NCBI GenBank assembly: GCA_024305405.1
Contig: JAKNDB010000068.1
Span: 11,591,501-11,655,500, forward strand
DNA: 64,000 nt
Source of the DNA: Dirofilaria immitis
Lineage: Eukaryota > Nematoda > Chromadorea > Rhabditida > Onchocercidae
Reading direction: 5' to 3'
Part shown: in pieces, positions 13,801 through 26,149 of the stretch
How positions within the stretch are numbered: position 1 is the stretch's first letter
Layout: the number at the start of each line of letters is the position of its first letter
Notes under the pieces: generated by a model
What the model was told of the DNA's origin: nothing
Database searches by the model: none
Seen by the model: only the letters and a program-made list of their open reading frames with translations
Translations under genes and position numbers: made by a program

Positions 13801-15283
13801 AATTGAAAAGAAAAAGTGACTATTTTTATGAAAAGGAGAAGATATAAAAGATTTCTTTGGTAAACTAATAATGCAAAATAAAATATAAAACAAAATGGAA
13901 AAAAGATCAAAATTTCTACACATAGTATCATATCATATTTATGATATTATGTCTTTTTAATGAGTTGATATCAAACAAATAAAAATTTTTTTCTTTTCGA
14001 AAGAAATATCACTCAACAAACAAAATATTTCGTTAAAAATTCAAGACGATAAATTTATTGCAATTTGAAATAATTCTTAACGAAATCCATTATCATCTTT
14101 TTTACCATATACTACCATTTATGATCGTATCATGATATTTCATTTTATCGAATGAAAATGTATTTACTTTGCGGTTACTAAAAACTTGTTGTATCGCAAA
14201 AAAACCGAAAATAGTTTCTTAAGTCTATAAATTATTATTTCAGTAAAGGAGCTATCATTTCAAATCAATTGAATTATTATTTCTCATTAAATAAAAGGAA
14301 ATAAATTAATGCAAACGAATTAATTTAATTATTCTTTTGTTTTATTGCAGAAAAGGTAATGACCTTAAAATATTTCGACTTGAAAAATCAAAAATGACAA
14401 AAATTAGTAAAATCGTTTGAATTGAAATTTGGATTAAAATTTAAATTTAGAAAGATGAGAAAGAGCTGAAAATTATTGTATAATTTTATTTGAAATATAA
14501 GGAATTAATTATTGTAATAAATTAAAAGGGATTAATTGAGTAATTAGCAAAAGTAAGACTTTAATTTTTTTATTCTTTTATTTTGTTTTTACCTTGTTTC
14601 ATCATTTAGCACAGATGAATTTGTCAGATCAATTTGATGCAAATTCTCGATCCAGTCGGTAAGATCTGTGGAGCATTGATTTACTCGTGTTTGTATGATA
14701 TTCGAACAACCATTTGCATAGTTTGATGAAGAATGACTATTTTCTACTTCTTCAGAGCGTAATGATGATGGAATCGAAAAGAGAATTGGTCGATGGATGG
14801 AAATGTCACAACATGATCAAATGGATCATCGAAGACTTCCTCCATTGTAGTCGGATATTCAGTAATTTCATCGAACATAGTTGACTGAATCATTTTTGTA
14901 GTAGATCGGATCTTCTCATCTGACAGATCATGACAATCTGCTTCACCATCATTGATCCAATCTTGAGGAATACATGAACCATCACCACATCGAAATGTCT
15001 TCGGTGGACAGTGATATTGCTGTGTAATAGAACTTTGGTTCTTGGCTTTTGAGGAAACTTGTGGAGTATTATCCAAATTATGATTAATAATCGCATCAGA
15101 ATTTAATTGGATATTCATCGTATCCGGAATTGTCGGATGCTGGGTGACGGTACCCATACATAATGATGGTAAAATTAGGGATACGACCAAACATATTCTT
15201 CTTTCCGGAAATTTTACCGTTGTTGATAATGATAATAAAGCTGATGAAAGCGATAATGATAACGACAACGACGACAGGATCAT
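707..15283 (-). CDS. Secreted multidomain protein: LDLa-like module plus cysteine-rich DUF19/CPG4-like repeats
   Basis: Fourteen exons: 15283-14593, 10746-10543, 8264-8032, 7219-7014, 6175-5933, 5755-5530, 5178-5034, 4201-4070, 3978-3882, 3313-3054, 2742-2508, 2036-1930, 1741-1514, 1060-707. All junction phases agree and the product is about 1,120 residues, ending in a TAG at 707-709. The N-terminus has a serine/leucine-rich stretch followed by a hydrophobic segment (ICLVVSLILPSLCMG, residues 30-44) that could act as a signal peptide. Next come a degenerate LDLa module (residues 92-123), an acidic linker, then helical cysteine-rich repeats with paired cysteines as in nematode DUF19 (T20D4.11-like) or CPG4-type secreted proteins. 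No catalytic motif is seen, and an extracellular role is inferred. Two single-base breaks are needed: the A4 run at 14777-14780 (exon 1) and the A5 run at 5677-5681 (exon 6). Intron 1 is 3.8 kb. The exact start and the family name are uncertain; the exon chain is solid. Confidence 0.85.
1847..1884. repeat. (AT)n microsatellite
   Basis: About 19 AT units in the intron between exons 12 and 13 of the secreted-protein gene. A shorter (TA)n lies at 6472-6494 in the same gene. Confidence 0.9.
5677..5681 (-). other. Probable single-base frame break in an A5/T5 run (secreted-protein gene)
   Basis: Exon 6 enters in one frame (ENSALACLVELVEV) and leaves in another (GICDLYNKYDNCIRS), each required by the phase of the neighbouring exon. 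One more base in this run joins them. The only alternative intron I could draw is 29-44 bases long with poor sites. Confidence 0.7.
6599..6694. repeat. Perfect 48-base tandem duplication
   Basis: Two adjacent identical copies (6599-6646 and 6647-6694), each beginning TTAGATCAAATGCTATATAC, in the intron between exons 4 and 5 of the secreted-protein gene. Perfect identity suggests a recent event. Confidence 0.9.
7803..7916. repeat. (TTA)n microsatellite and a 16-base tandem repeat
   Basis: An uninterrupted (TTA)n tract to about 7843 is followed by just over three copies of a 16-base unit (TTTCATTATTCCATTA, from about 7864). Both lie in the intron between exons 3 and 4 of the secreted-protein gene. 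Confidence 0.85.
8579..8737. repeat. 18-base tandem array
   Basis: Eight to nine imperfect copies of an 18-base unit resembling ATCATAGCATCATGTTTA, with a higher-order 36-base alternation of CATCATG and CATTATG units. The period is a multiple of three and the unit lacks stops in one frame per strand, so open frames appear on both strands. It lies within the 2.3-kb intron between exons 2 and 3 of the secreted-protein gene. Confidence 0.9.
14777..14780 (-). other. Probable single-base frame break in an A4/T4 run (secreted-protein gene)
   Basis: The signal peptide/LDLa frame runs into a stop at 14744-14746. The frame that carries the first cysteine-rich repeat (CSNIIQTRVNQC) and ends at the exon donor is offset by one base. 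One extra T in this run on the coding strand joins them and makes every downstream phase fit. The exact site could be anywhere in about 14750-14817. No canonical intron explains it. Confidence 0.6.
14915..15010 (-). other. Degenerate LDL-receptor class A module
   Basis: Residues 92-123 of the secreted protein show the LDLa signature: an F.C start, GDGSCI, then DGEADCHDLSDE with the acidic calcium-binding side chains. Cysteines 1, 2, 3 and 5 are present. The fourth is replaced by Asn (WINDGEADC) and no sixth follows the SDE. The pairing in the family is 1-3, 2-5 and 4-6, so exactly one disulfide pair is missing as a unit. Confidence 0.75.
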
Positions 15284-15299
15284 AATAATAATTTTACAG

Positions 15300-15620
15300 G
15301 GAATTGGTGCAACTACTGTCGATGGCCACTACTACACATCACATCGGCATTACATCTACCGCAAACATATATGGACCTGCGGCATACGTCGATATTCGAC
15401 AACTGTCATCTCTCTCATCGATGGGTCGGCCGTTTGGTCGATAACAAAATCACCGCGACGGCCCTGAGGGGAAAAACCTTTAACGGTGTTATTACTTTCT
15501 GAGCAAGTGGGCCATTTTTCCCGCCCATCTACCGGTCGACTGATCGGTGAGTGACCCGACAGTTCCTCGTCTATTTTTAACGATTTAGATAACAGAGTCC
15601 AAAGGATAAAAGACATCCTT
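15300..15620. other. GC-richer segment upstream of the secreted-protein gene
   Basis: This stretch stands out from its surroundings in GC content and CpG-containing words. It carries an 86-codon open frame on the minus strand (15356-15616, starting MSFILWTLLSKSLK) and an overlapping open frame on the plus strand. It lies directly 5' of the presumed start at 15283. It may be a 5' untranslated exon, a promoter region or an unplaced first coding exon. No splice join between 15356 and 15283 kept the frame in my attempts. Confidence 0.35.
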
Positions 15621-15696
15621 CTTCGTCTGTCTCTTCTGGATTTTGTTACTTATGGCAGGATAACAATTACGATTCCCAACCGTTCGAGTTGTTATA

Positions 15697-15746
<50 letters not shown>

Positions 15747-15753
15747 CGATGAT
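15697..15753. repeat. (GAT)n microsatellite
   Basis: About 18 near-perfect GAT units with one GAC interruption at the right end, just upstream of the GC-richer segment. Confidence 0.9.
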
Positions 15754-18700
15754 GAAAATAGTATGGATAATAGTAGAAATGTGGAAGAGATTAAATGAGT
15801 TAAGTGAATGAGATTGATGGATATAGGCCTCGATGATTGACATTAGAATTTAGAATTTAATCGTTTTTTTGGCTACTTTTCTTCTTTTCTAGTGAAAAAA
15901 TTTTTTTTTCTATTTCTAATCTCATTCTTTTTAATATAATAATAAAAAAGGACGAATTTATAAGACGATCAATTGAATAGATAAAATATCTCATTTTTTT
16001 TTTTAAATGATATTTTTATAAAATGATGAAAAAACCCGCGTATGCCTATATTTTCTTTTAATGTTATAATAAAATTCATGCAAATATATCACTGTTAAAG
16101 AATTTTATTCCAAAATAATTTGAAATAAATATGCTGCTGCTATTGAATAATTTAAGCTATTTTCTTTTATATTAATACAAAATTGTTTATGCTTATCGTA
16201 ATATAACTAAGCTTATCAAATAAAGTTTCATCATATACTGATTGTTCTTAATAATACTCTGAATTCTTCAGATCAATTATAGTGAAGATTTTCCACATTT
16301 TCGGCAATTACGGATTTCAGACGACATACCATTTTTTAAGAGGAATGCAATTTTTATTCAAGCGAATTTTTGATAAGCAGATTATATTACTTTAATAACA
16401 TCGAAACCGGCTTTCGATATTCGATTTCTTAAATTCACATTAGGGTATTATTATAATGATAAATGATAGATCCAGATAAAATAGAATGATACTGCCCATT
16501 CAATTATATAAACTGATTTAGAAAATTTACAGAAAAATAATAAATTAAAGAAAATATGATAATTAGTCATATCCTATTAATTTCTTAATTATTTACCAAT
16601 TCTTTTTCTTATTTGTATGTTTAAAGCTATCCATGATTGCGATGAGAAAATTTGTTTTAAGATAATTTTCTAAAGTTTGAAAGAGAAAAAACGATTTTTT
16701 TATATTTTTGCATTAATTATATAATAAATAATCAGAAATTTTGATAAATCAATGACATAATTGAAAAATTATTACTAAGGAATTGTTTTAATAAATTTTT
16801 TAAAATATATATTAAATAACTCAATAATACATTTAAGATTAATGAATAAAATTTGATTTTGAATTGAACAGTTATTCAATAAATAAAAACAGCTAGCAAC
16901 TTTTTCAAATGATAAATTTTTAAAAGAAAAATTTGATTTTCTCATAAAATAATATACAAATTGAAAAAACACAGGTATGCTTTGATCTTAAAGAAAAGAA
17001 TGAAAAAAAAAGATGAATGCATGACATGGAATTGCAATTTTATTACTTTTTGATTGGATAATGGATAATTTCGGGATAAAATTTAAGCATAAACATTTCG
17101 TAAATCACTCAATTACAAATTACAATGATGGAATTTTATTTTTTATCACAATAATTTTGAATCATACAGTAAGTAGATAAACATGGAGCAAAAAAATATA
17201 AATGATATAATTAAAATCAAAAATCAAACAAAATAAATTAATGAAATAATTGAAAGTAATTAAAATCAAAGTAGGAAAGTTGGATGAATTTAATATATTC
17301 AGTTTGATTATTATTTATGAGATTGCAACGATGCTTTCATTATTAAAATATTTTTTTTTCTGAAAAAGAAACGATTTACAATTTTGTTTGTTAGTAATAA
17401 ATTATTTTAAAAATGCTTAATTTGACTAACTTTATTAAATTAGTAGCTATGCTATAAAAGCAATAAAATAAAAGAGAAATTAATATATCAAAGCAAAAAT
17501 GATTATTTCTTTTCGAAAAAACTACTTCCCTTATATTAATAAACTTACTTTATGCGAATCATATATTTTACACTTAAAAACAACTTCTCTTATTCGAAAT
17601 AATTATTAAACCGTTAAAAAAAATTTAATAATTTTTAAATTAATTTAAGTTTAAGACTTCTTAATGACATAATAAATTTTATTATTCATCCTTAACAAAT
17701 TATTTTCTTTTTAGATGAATTATCGATTTAATATTAATTTTGAAGAAAAAATGATTTTTCTACAAATTTCAAATTTTTGATTAGATGAAATGAAATAGAA
17801 GTATGAAATTCTATTGTTTATATTTTTATTCTTTAATAATTGTGACTTTCATAACATTAATAAATTTCAATCAAAAATTACTGATTCTATTTTATAAATG
17901 TATTCGGAAATATGAAATTTGTTTTTGAAAAGAAATAATATCATTCGTTTTTGTATTTGAACGAATTATAACGTAAAATATGACTTCATAGAATAATAAA
18001 ATTAACAATCAAATAATGATGAATTAATAAAATCTTGTAGTAATAAATCATATGCATTAATAATAATATTCACTTTTTGCTATTTTAACATATTTTTATA
18101 AAATGAATTCACAAATCATATGATTCATCATACTATGATTATTATCTAAAATTTCATTTAAATAAATAACAAAACTAAATTGAAAATGAAAATAGAAGCT
18201 AAATTCTCTTTTAAATTATATAATTCCCAAGTAGTCAAAATTGGACCATTCTTTATGGCAAAATTCAAAATACAGGAAACGCTACATAATTCATAACCTA
18301 CAAGTTTTTTTTTGAATATTCACTGGATAAACACCTGTCCGTGTAAACAGAGTAACGTAATAATTTACAACGTTTACCATTCATCCCGTGGGAAACAGAA
18401 AGTGTTGCACGATTTATAAGAGTTGAAAACATTGGTCGTATTTAGCTTGTGCTAGAATTTAAATGTAATAACAGCAGTCTTTGTTTTTACCAATCGTTCT
18501 GATTGATTATTAACACTTCCAGATAAGGTCATCAAAAATTTTGAATTTTGCCAAGAAGATTGGCCTAATTCTTTGTATTGAGATTTTTAGATTGAAAGGA
18601 ATTTTTTCTTTTTATCATTTAGAAGATACTAATTATAGAACACATACTATTTCCCACGGATTCTGTTTACACGGAATATTTAATCAGTGAATATTCAAAA

Positions 18701-19437
18701 GAAAAAAACCTATAAATTATAAATTATAAAGCAAATTAGATAAATTACGCTATTCTAATTACTAAAAATAGAACTCATACGTTTCATTTTTCGTATTTAT
18801 TATTTTTCTTTCAAATTTAACCTTTTTGTATTACATAATATGATGCAAACTTTTTTCTCTCTTTTTTATATAATTTAATGAAAAAAAAATACAATTATTT
18901 CTTTAATTGCTCAATAATATATTAATAAAAGTTCTAGTTTAATTAAAATTAATTGCAAAATAATAGCAGTAATTAATTAGTAATAACATTTTAATTAATC
19001 AAAAATACCGACAAATATTTTCTTAAAACTTTTATTTCGAATAAAAGCTTATTCGATAAAATTATACATCAATTTTGAAAGTGAAGCAAATTTTATTTTA
19101 ACTCATATATGATAAATGATTATCAGTACTTCTAGTATTTTCAATCCTAGATTCGCTGCAATGACAATAAAGATATTATATAAGAATAATGCACAAGAAA
19201 TTAGAAGAATATGCTAAAGATAATTTAATATCTAATTTTTATTAATTTCTTAAATAAATTCATGCATAAAGCATTAAAACAATAATTCAATAATGAATTA
19301 TTGCTTTAGATTAATTACAAATTTTATTTTTTTATTTTGATATTATCTATATGTACAGATTTGTCGATGTTTCTGAAAACACGAATTATTTGAATCACAA
19401 TGGGCTCGACTTAATCCATCAAATGCAATAGTTAGTA
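15754..19437. other. Intergenic region without a recognised gene
   Basis: Very AT-rich with many stops in all frames. Apart from the MITE-like inverted repeat at 18281-18732 nothing is supported. A frame at 19343-19437 that abuts the receptor gene is discussed under findings. Confidence 0.6.
18281..18732. mobile_element. MITE-like element with long imperfect terminal inverted repeats
   Basis: The left arm (18281-18398) and the right arm (18647-18732) are inverted copies sharing GAATATTCACTG, CCGTGTAAACAGA and CCGTGGGAAA in matching order. The left arm has an extra insert of about 35 bases at 18351-18385. The core of about 250 bases has no coding potential. This architecture fits a non-autonomous DNA transposon of about 450 bases. 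I see no clear target-site duplication and no second copy in the window. Confidence 0.6.
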
Positions 19438-21340
19438 TTATGTTACCATCCTTCTCATCTTTGATCCATCATCACTTAAATCATCATTTCTTATGATATT
19501 GAAATTATTTCCTGCAAAGTTTTCAAATATTTGATTCAAAGGAAATGCTAAAATGAACATTGAAATTTAATCCAATTTTTTCTTTCATGTTTTTTATTAA
19601 TAAAATATTATTACTATTCATTTGCAAATTTCTTCCGTGATGCCAATTGAAGAATAATACAACAAATCTGTAAGTAAATTTCATATTATTCCTTTAAAAG
19701 CTTTCATTTTAAATATTCAGCTAATCAACTTATTTACTAAACAATATTTATACTTAAAATATAGCTAAATATAAAAGCATTTCATGCAGAAGCGATATAT
19801 AATTTATTTTCGTTGTAAAATCTCAGAGTTGCAGTTTTAGCATAAATGCGATACAACGATCTAAAATTTATCCCGAGAGTTTTTTAAAGCTATTGCAATT
19901 CTTATCACACTCTAAATATATCTAAATGATATAAATTTAAAGTTATCGAAGTTGTCTTGATTCTTAAAGTTTACAAGCAATATTTGTCTAATAAAATTGT
20001 CTTTAAATGCAAGTGCATTATCAGATATTTATCATTTCGAGAAATATATTCTTTCATAGAAGAGATGAGAATTACATTTCTACATAAAGATACGAAAAAG
20101 GGAAATTGTTTTTAATAAGTTGCAAAAATTTCTCACCTATCTAAAGAATTCGCCACTTGCCAAGAGACTGTTGTTACAGCAAATAAAGCCCATTTATTGG
20201 TTAGAAAATGTTGGCCAATATTAAAGATAAGGGCAGTTATAATCATCGCAAGCCCACAAATACGACTATAAAGAAAACAAATATTATTATCTGTGATGAA
20301 TAATTTTGAACTTTATTAGTATTCGTTAAAAATTCATCATATTTTGTTATTTAATTTAATTATTTCTCCAATAGTTTCGATATTTGTATACCTGCCTGTT
20401 TGAAAAATAATATATCACATTTGCGCTTAACGAAGTTTTTACCTTTGATTGCTTTAATTTTTGCGCTGAAAAATGCGAATACAATTTATATAATCACCGA
20501 TTACGTCTAAATTTTTAAGGTAAATAGTTTGCTTTATAAAAAAATAGGAAATCATAAACTTTTAGACTTAAAAAAATGGATCCAATCTTTGGTTTTTTCG
20601 GAAACAAAAACTTCCGATTTTACAAAGACATTTCAAAAATTGGATTTTTTTCTATACATTTGCCAAATATCCAGGTATTAAGACGATAAAAGATTCTGGT
20701 GATAACAATGCCCGAGAATTCCTGAAATTATAACTGAATAGCAGTCATTAAATGGAATATCATTCCCACAACTTTCCACAGATAATTGCGACAAAATTAA
20801 TGTAATTAAAAGTATTACGTCAATAGAACAATAGCTCCCCATATCAATATAATTGATATCGTTTGTATATTGCACAACAAAACTGCAGTGCAAAGAGTTC
20901 CATAGGCATTCTGAAATTTCGAACTTGTCGTTGTGATGTGAAGTGATAAGCCATTACTGATAAATCCGAACACTGATATCTACAACAAAATTGGTAATAA
21001 GCGATATTAAAATCCTATCAAGTTGGTTCGATTGATTACATAGAGCGACTAATTGATTTCACATGAAATTCTCTTTGATTACCGAAGATAGAATAATATA
21101 CTGACTGTATAATGATGCTTTTCATACTTTTTGTTCTTGAATATACAAATCGTTTTTTACAAATAATTTACTATTCTACTTTTTGATATTAATCATTCAC
21201 GGATATTTATTTATAAAAACTATGAAAAATTCAATGTTTTTCTTTGATATTTTGGCGTAAAAGAAAATGAATATCAAACTTACCACAACAATACAAAGCA
21301 ATGCCAACGTATTTTCACCTAATAATTCTATGAATGTCAT
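19438..21340 (-). CDS. SRX-like 7TM chemoreceptor, C-terminally short; possibly a pseudogene
   Basis: Five exons, all in phase: 21340-21284, 20979-20819, 20265-20137, 19667-19615, 19547-19438; 169 codons plus TAA. The product begins MTFIELLGENTLALLCIVV and shows a first helix followed by GFISNG, then QNAYGTLC, which resembles the N..FG.LC motif after helix 1 in SRX receptors. Next come a second helix pair and NSLDRFVVLFFNWH, placed like the NRF.A.FFP..Y motif at the end of helix 3. SRX receptors are usually about 300 residues with seven helices; this model ends shortly after helix 3 in a polar tail. Either the 3' half is lost (pseudogene) or further exons were missed. Nematode chemoreceptors of this class are thought to act in sensory cilia. 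The family call rests on recalled motifs; the exon structure is well supported by phase. Confidence 0.6.
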
Positions 21341-24300
21341 TAAATTTTTAAAATCAATGAAGAAATCTGGAAGAAATAAAAATTCACAATGAAAACACAG
21401 TATTGCACAACGAAAACTGAATTTAAAATTAAGAAAAGAAGCAATTCGATAGACAATAGTTGCGATAATGAAATAAATAATAGACAAAATAATTAATTTG
21501 ATGCATTTTTCAGCAGATTTTTCATTGATTTTGAAATTTTTAATTATTTATTAAATTTCAGCGTAATGATTTCAATTCTGTTTTAGATTTTCATATTACT
21601 GTATTTATGAATAACGGTATTTTGGTGTACTTTTGTAGTCTTCACATCTTCCTTCCCGAATTTTTCGGCGATTCAACATTATGAATCTTTTAATTTAGAA
21701 CGGTTAAATATTTCCTATGTTTATTTTTGTATTATAATTTCTTGGAATTTAAAGTGCAACTTTGGATTGATTGAAATACAGAAATTCGTAACATTTACGT
21801 TAACATCCTAATGACATGGTCAACATCCTAATGACAGGGTTAAAATCCTAATGACAGGGTAGATAAATAAGAATAAACAGTTGAAAAAAAAGATTGTCTG
21901 GGCATTATGCCAATAATAAAGGTCATGTTATAATTAATGAAAAAAAAATGTCGGAACTCATAAAATTCTCATCCAAATTTCTTTATTTTTACTTCGATCG
22001 TTTGTAGAAAGTTATTATTCAGAAAGGTATTAAATAATAGAAAATATCATCTATTGACATTAATAAATAAGTTTTAAAATTATGTTTTTATTTTTTTAAA
22101 AATTTGGATTTGTTATACAAAATTTCATTAAATGAAGTTTAAATTATCTCTGCCCAACTTACTTTCTCTTTAATCAATAATTCACTTATAAATTTGCATC
22201 ATAATTAATTAATTTTTACATTTCGATTAGATATCAAATTAAAATTTTAATGGAGCAAAACCGGAATGTTATGCAATTATTATTTTGATCTATTTTAGGA
22301 ACAATTTACTTTGATGTACAGAGTGATCTTCACTGATTAATTAGAGAATCTTAATGATTATAAAGACCTTAGAGTTGTGATTGATGTTTTAATTATTTAA
22401 AAAAAAAAAAAAAAAACAGTTTAATGAGAAAAATTGAATTGCTCTTATTATACAGGACTTTTCCGATATTGCCATTATCTACGTATAATATGATAATATC
22501 TAGTATACAATATGCGTCATCATAACCGATCCCCAAAAGTTTTGAAGACATATAGAAGAACATGAATGTAAATTTTTTTCCAGTCTTTGAAATTATTCCT
22601 ATCCTTTGATTAAACAGATCGTATTTTGCGATGAATAATTGAAAATGGAAATTTATAAGCGATGTAAAATAATTGAAGGAAAAAAAAATTCCTTTTATTC
22701 AATACTTTTGTTGCATAACTAATGCTCTTCCAATCGTTCTATTAATGTTTATTATCCTAAATTAATTAATTCTATGCTATTTTATATTTTACTAAAAGAT
22801 AACTGTATATCCCGAAATATCTAAACATTATCTATTTCAAACACTACATTATTAATCTTATATGTCGATACTCTTTTGATTTATTGAATATTTAATTTTT
22901 ATTTATTTCAATTTCAACTTATTTTACTTTTATTTCTAAATTAATCTATTAATATGATCAGAAAACTTCAAAATTGAAATGATAGACATGAAATTGCAAG
23001 AAATATCATTTCAATTATTTGGTTCCCTACTCTTTCTGAAAATGAATTTTGAACATGCGACTGTTTCGAAATAGTTTCTCAGTTATTTTTCTGTCAGTCC
23101 TTCGAACAAAAAATTTTGAATCTACGGTTTTGTGCATTAAGCTTCGATTAAAAAAAAAAAAAAAATAGAATCTCTGAATTGATGCACCTATTTGTTATGA
23201 ATGTAACTATAATTTTAAATAAAAATTACAGCTGAGAATTGTTTTTTTTTAAATTTTTATGTATTATGCTGAAATTATTGATAAAAATGAAGAAGAAAAG
23301 AAGCTATCTTAGTAATTGTTTTAATTCTCATTAGATTTTTCATTAAAGTTACTTCTTGGAATTCAATTTCATATCTCTCATTTTCTTGCAGTGAAAATTT
23401 GCTCTACATCATTGCATATTTTGATTCAGAAGCTTCGTATTGTTAATTGTTCAACGTGTCTCTTCTTGGTTGGATAACGAAAAGTTAATAATACTAACGA
23501 AAAGTTAATAATACTTCTCCATGATCTCTTCAAAGCAAACTTAAATGCTCGAAAGTTTCAACAGAAATAAAATCCATTTCTATTTGTATCTGCACACCGT
23601 TTTTGTTGTAAGACGATTATTCGTCAATATAATGTTAATCAATGAAGTCAAACAGAAAATTATAGACTTCTAACCATTTGTAGGACTGTATGCAATCGAT
23701 AAAAACATCGGTGATTTACAAGTACTTCTTACGATTTTGCGGCTAAACCTCCAATTACTAAAAACCAACTTTGATATTCGTACGTTACGTCGGATATTCA
23801 ACTCTAATTTCACTGCAGAACAATATAAATTATAATAAATATAATTGCGATAATATTCTGATCGCTAAAGCGAGCCATATTGTTAAGAAATATCAATAAA
23901 TTTAAGTTTTCATTTGTAGCCATTTTTTTAATTTACATAGTTTTCAGACTTTATTTTGAATGAATCTCCATTAGAAACGGAGAAAGATAAAACAAGAGCT
24001 AATAAAGAAAAAAATAATGGAGAATCTGAAGAAAAATAAAAACTGAAATGAATAAAAATTTAAATGTAAAGTTGGAATAAAAGAATATTGATAAGTTATT
24101 CGATATAAATTTATGCTTCTCGAAATTAAGCAACCATATAATAAAATGATTGGTTTAGAAAGAAATAGAAAATATTACAAAATTAATTGATTCAGTCCAT
24201 AAGCGTTAACAAATGACATCGAGCAATTAAAAAGCATTAATTGTACAGCAAAAATAAGCGAATGAAAGGAGTATTTTTCCGTCTGATAATTTTATGTCAC

Positions 24301-26149
24301 CAATTTATGACAGATTTTCATCCTAAATTAAACATATATCCATAAAAAATATGAACAATTAAGAATATTTTTTTCATGGCTAATATCGCTTGCATTTGAC
24401 AGATGGATTGATTCAAATTGGTTCATATCCGACATATGATTTTATTAGGAACTTTTAATGCGCAGAGATTTAAGGAGATAAATTTTAATTAAGTTAAATT
24501 TTATTTATACAGTATCAAAAAAGATCACTCAGACGTCAATTTTATAGCATAACATAATGGTCAAGGAAGCATTCAGTTTCTTATTTCAAACTTTCCAAAG
24601 TAACAATAGATGGAACTGTTTGATTTGCATAAGCTGGCATACTCAATTAAATATACTAACAAATTTAATTGGTATATTAGATCCTCTTTCTATTCAAGAA
24701 ATATGCATCATAATTATGCACTTTGTCAGCATTCTTTGATTTAAAAATTAATCCCCTCGAATTTGTAGTCTTGATCCTATCTGATATAGTTATTTATCAT
24801 TAAATACATAAAAATTAATATTTTTGTCTCTGTGCTCTAATATTACTCATACATTGTGATGTATCCATATCGAGCAGAATTGTGATCAGAGATATTATCA
24901 GTAGAAGATATAGAAGTAAGAAATAAACATTAAAATATACATAGAATGGGGTATGTTTATTATATTCAAATATGGAATAGGAATTTTTCGGTTGTTATTA
25001 AATATTTTCGCTGAATTTGAAAATCCCACCAACTAATTTTTTGCCTTTTATTACTGTTTTAACTTCTAATTTTCTTTCAATAAATTTAAGCCAAAAGAAA
25101 ATGAAAAAAAAAGAAGAAATTAAGAAAGATTTACTTCCTCAAATTACTTCCTCAAAGGTAGGCGTAAATGCTGCTGCACGTCTTGAATTTTTGATTATGT
25201 GCTGTCATAATACAAGATATGAGCACAAAGTTAATTGGTTTTCCAGGTGCGTTTGAAGCAAATATTATCGATCGGAGATACAGTCTGAAAAATTTTTAGC
25301 TTTAGTCATATTACTAACTTACATTAGGTTAACTTCAACTTATAAAATTGTTCATAGGAATATATATTAAAAATTCATTGATAAAAGCATCAAACACTTC
25401 CACTTTTATAAGTCAAATTTTTTATAAAGTGAAATGATAGGAAAAATATTTCACTTTACAGAATTAACAGCAAAGTTTTTTATTTTTTCAAAGGTAAAAA
25501 CAGATGCCATTTCCTAATAAATTTATATATATAGCAAATATGATTCATTTAGTAGTATAATGAAGAACATGATTATCACAATTCCAATAATAGAAGTCTG
25601 ATAAATTAGCAATCGATTACAAAGTTTTAATTATCTTGAAAAAATTCCAGAAAAACAATAAACTTGGAAGCCAGATATTAGAAAATTCAAATATCATTCA
25701 GCAGTTCAGTGCTGTAAGTCGTTTGCATATATACAAATTACTAAATATTAAAAATCATTTCTCCCCATTTTAATTGAAATTTTAAGTTTTCATTTATTTT
25801 ATAAGAAGAACTCAGTTATTGTAAAATTCAAAATCGACAGACACTTCATGTAATATTTATTGTATGGAGTAGGTTGTTTTTATTTGTTACCTAAATAACT
25901 TTTCGCGCATGAATCTAATTTCCGTTTCTTCTTCTGCTTTGCTTCTTACTTTTACTTGTTTAAATTATAAAATTTTTATTACTTTTGTAATAAAGTTGAA
26001 GAATTGAAATTTTTAGTGCAAACTATTGGTATTGCTTAGAATAAATGAAATCAATTAAAATGAGGAGAAATGATTCACGTTCAAGTGTAATTAAAATTTG
26101 AACATTTCATTTTTTCAAAATACTAATGTAATGTTTCTGAGGTGAAGTA
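21341..26149. other. Intergenic region without a recognised gene
   Basis: No convincing exon on either strand. It contains the 3' part of the duplicated segment (to about 21590), a 20-base tandem repeat at 21801-21862 and a 20-base duplication at 23474-23515. Confidence 0.55.
21801..21862. repeat. Three tandem copies of a 20-base unit
   Basis: Unit approximately AACATCCTAATGACAGGGTT, three adjacent copies with one or two differences each. Confidence 0.85.

Noticed and set aside
15144..15467. 107-codon plus-strand frame in the GC-richer segment
   Set aside because: Overlaps the N-terminal exon of the minus-strand gene, and no plus-strand exon neighbours exist.
18241..18570. Second inverted match (GGCAAAATTCAAAAT at about 18258 and 18542-18560) crossing the MITE arms
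   Set aside because: Only about 15 exact bases and not nested with the main arms; could be chance or an older insertion, so not used to set element boundaries.
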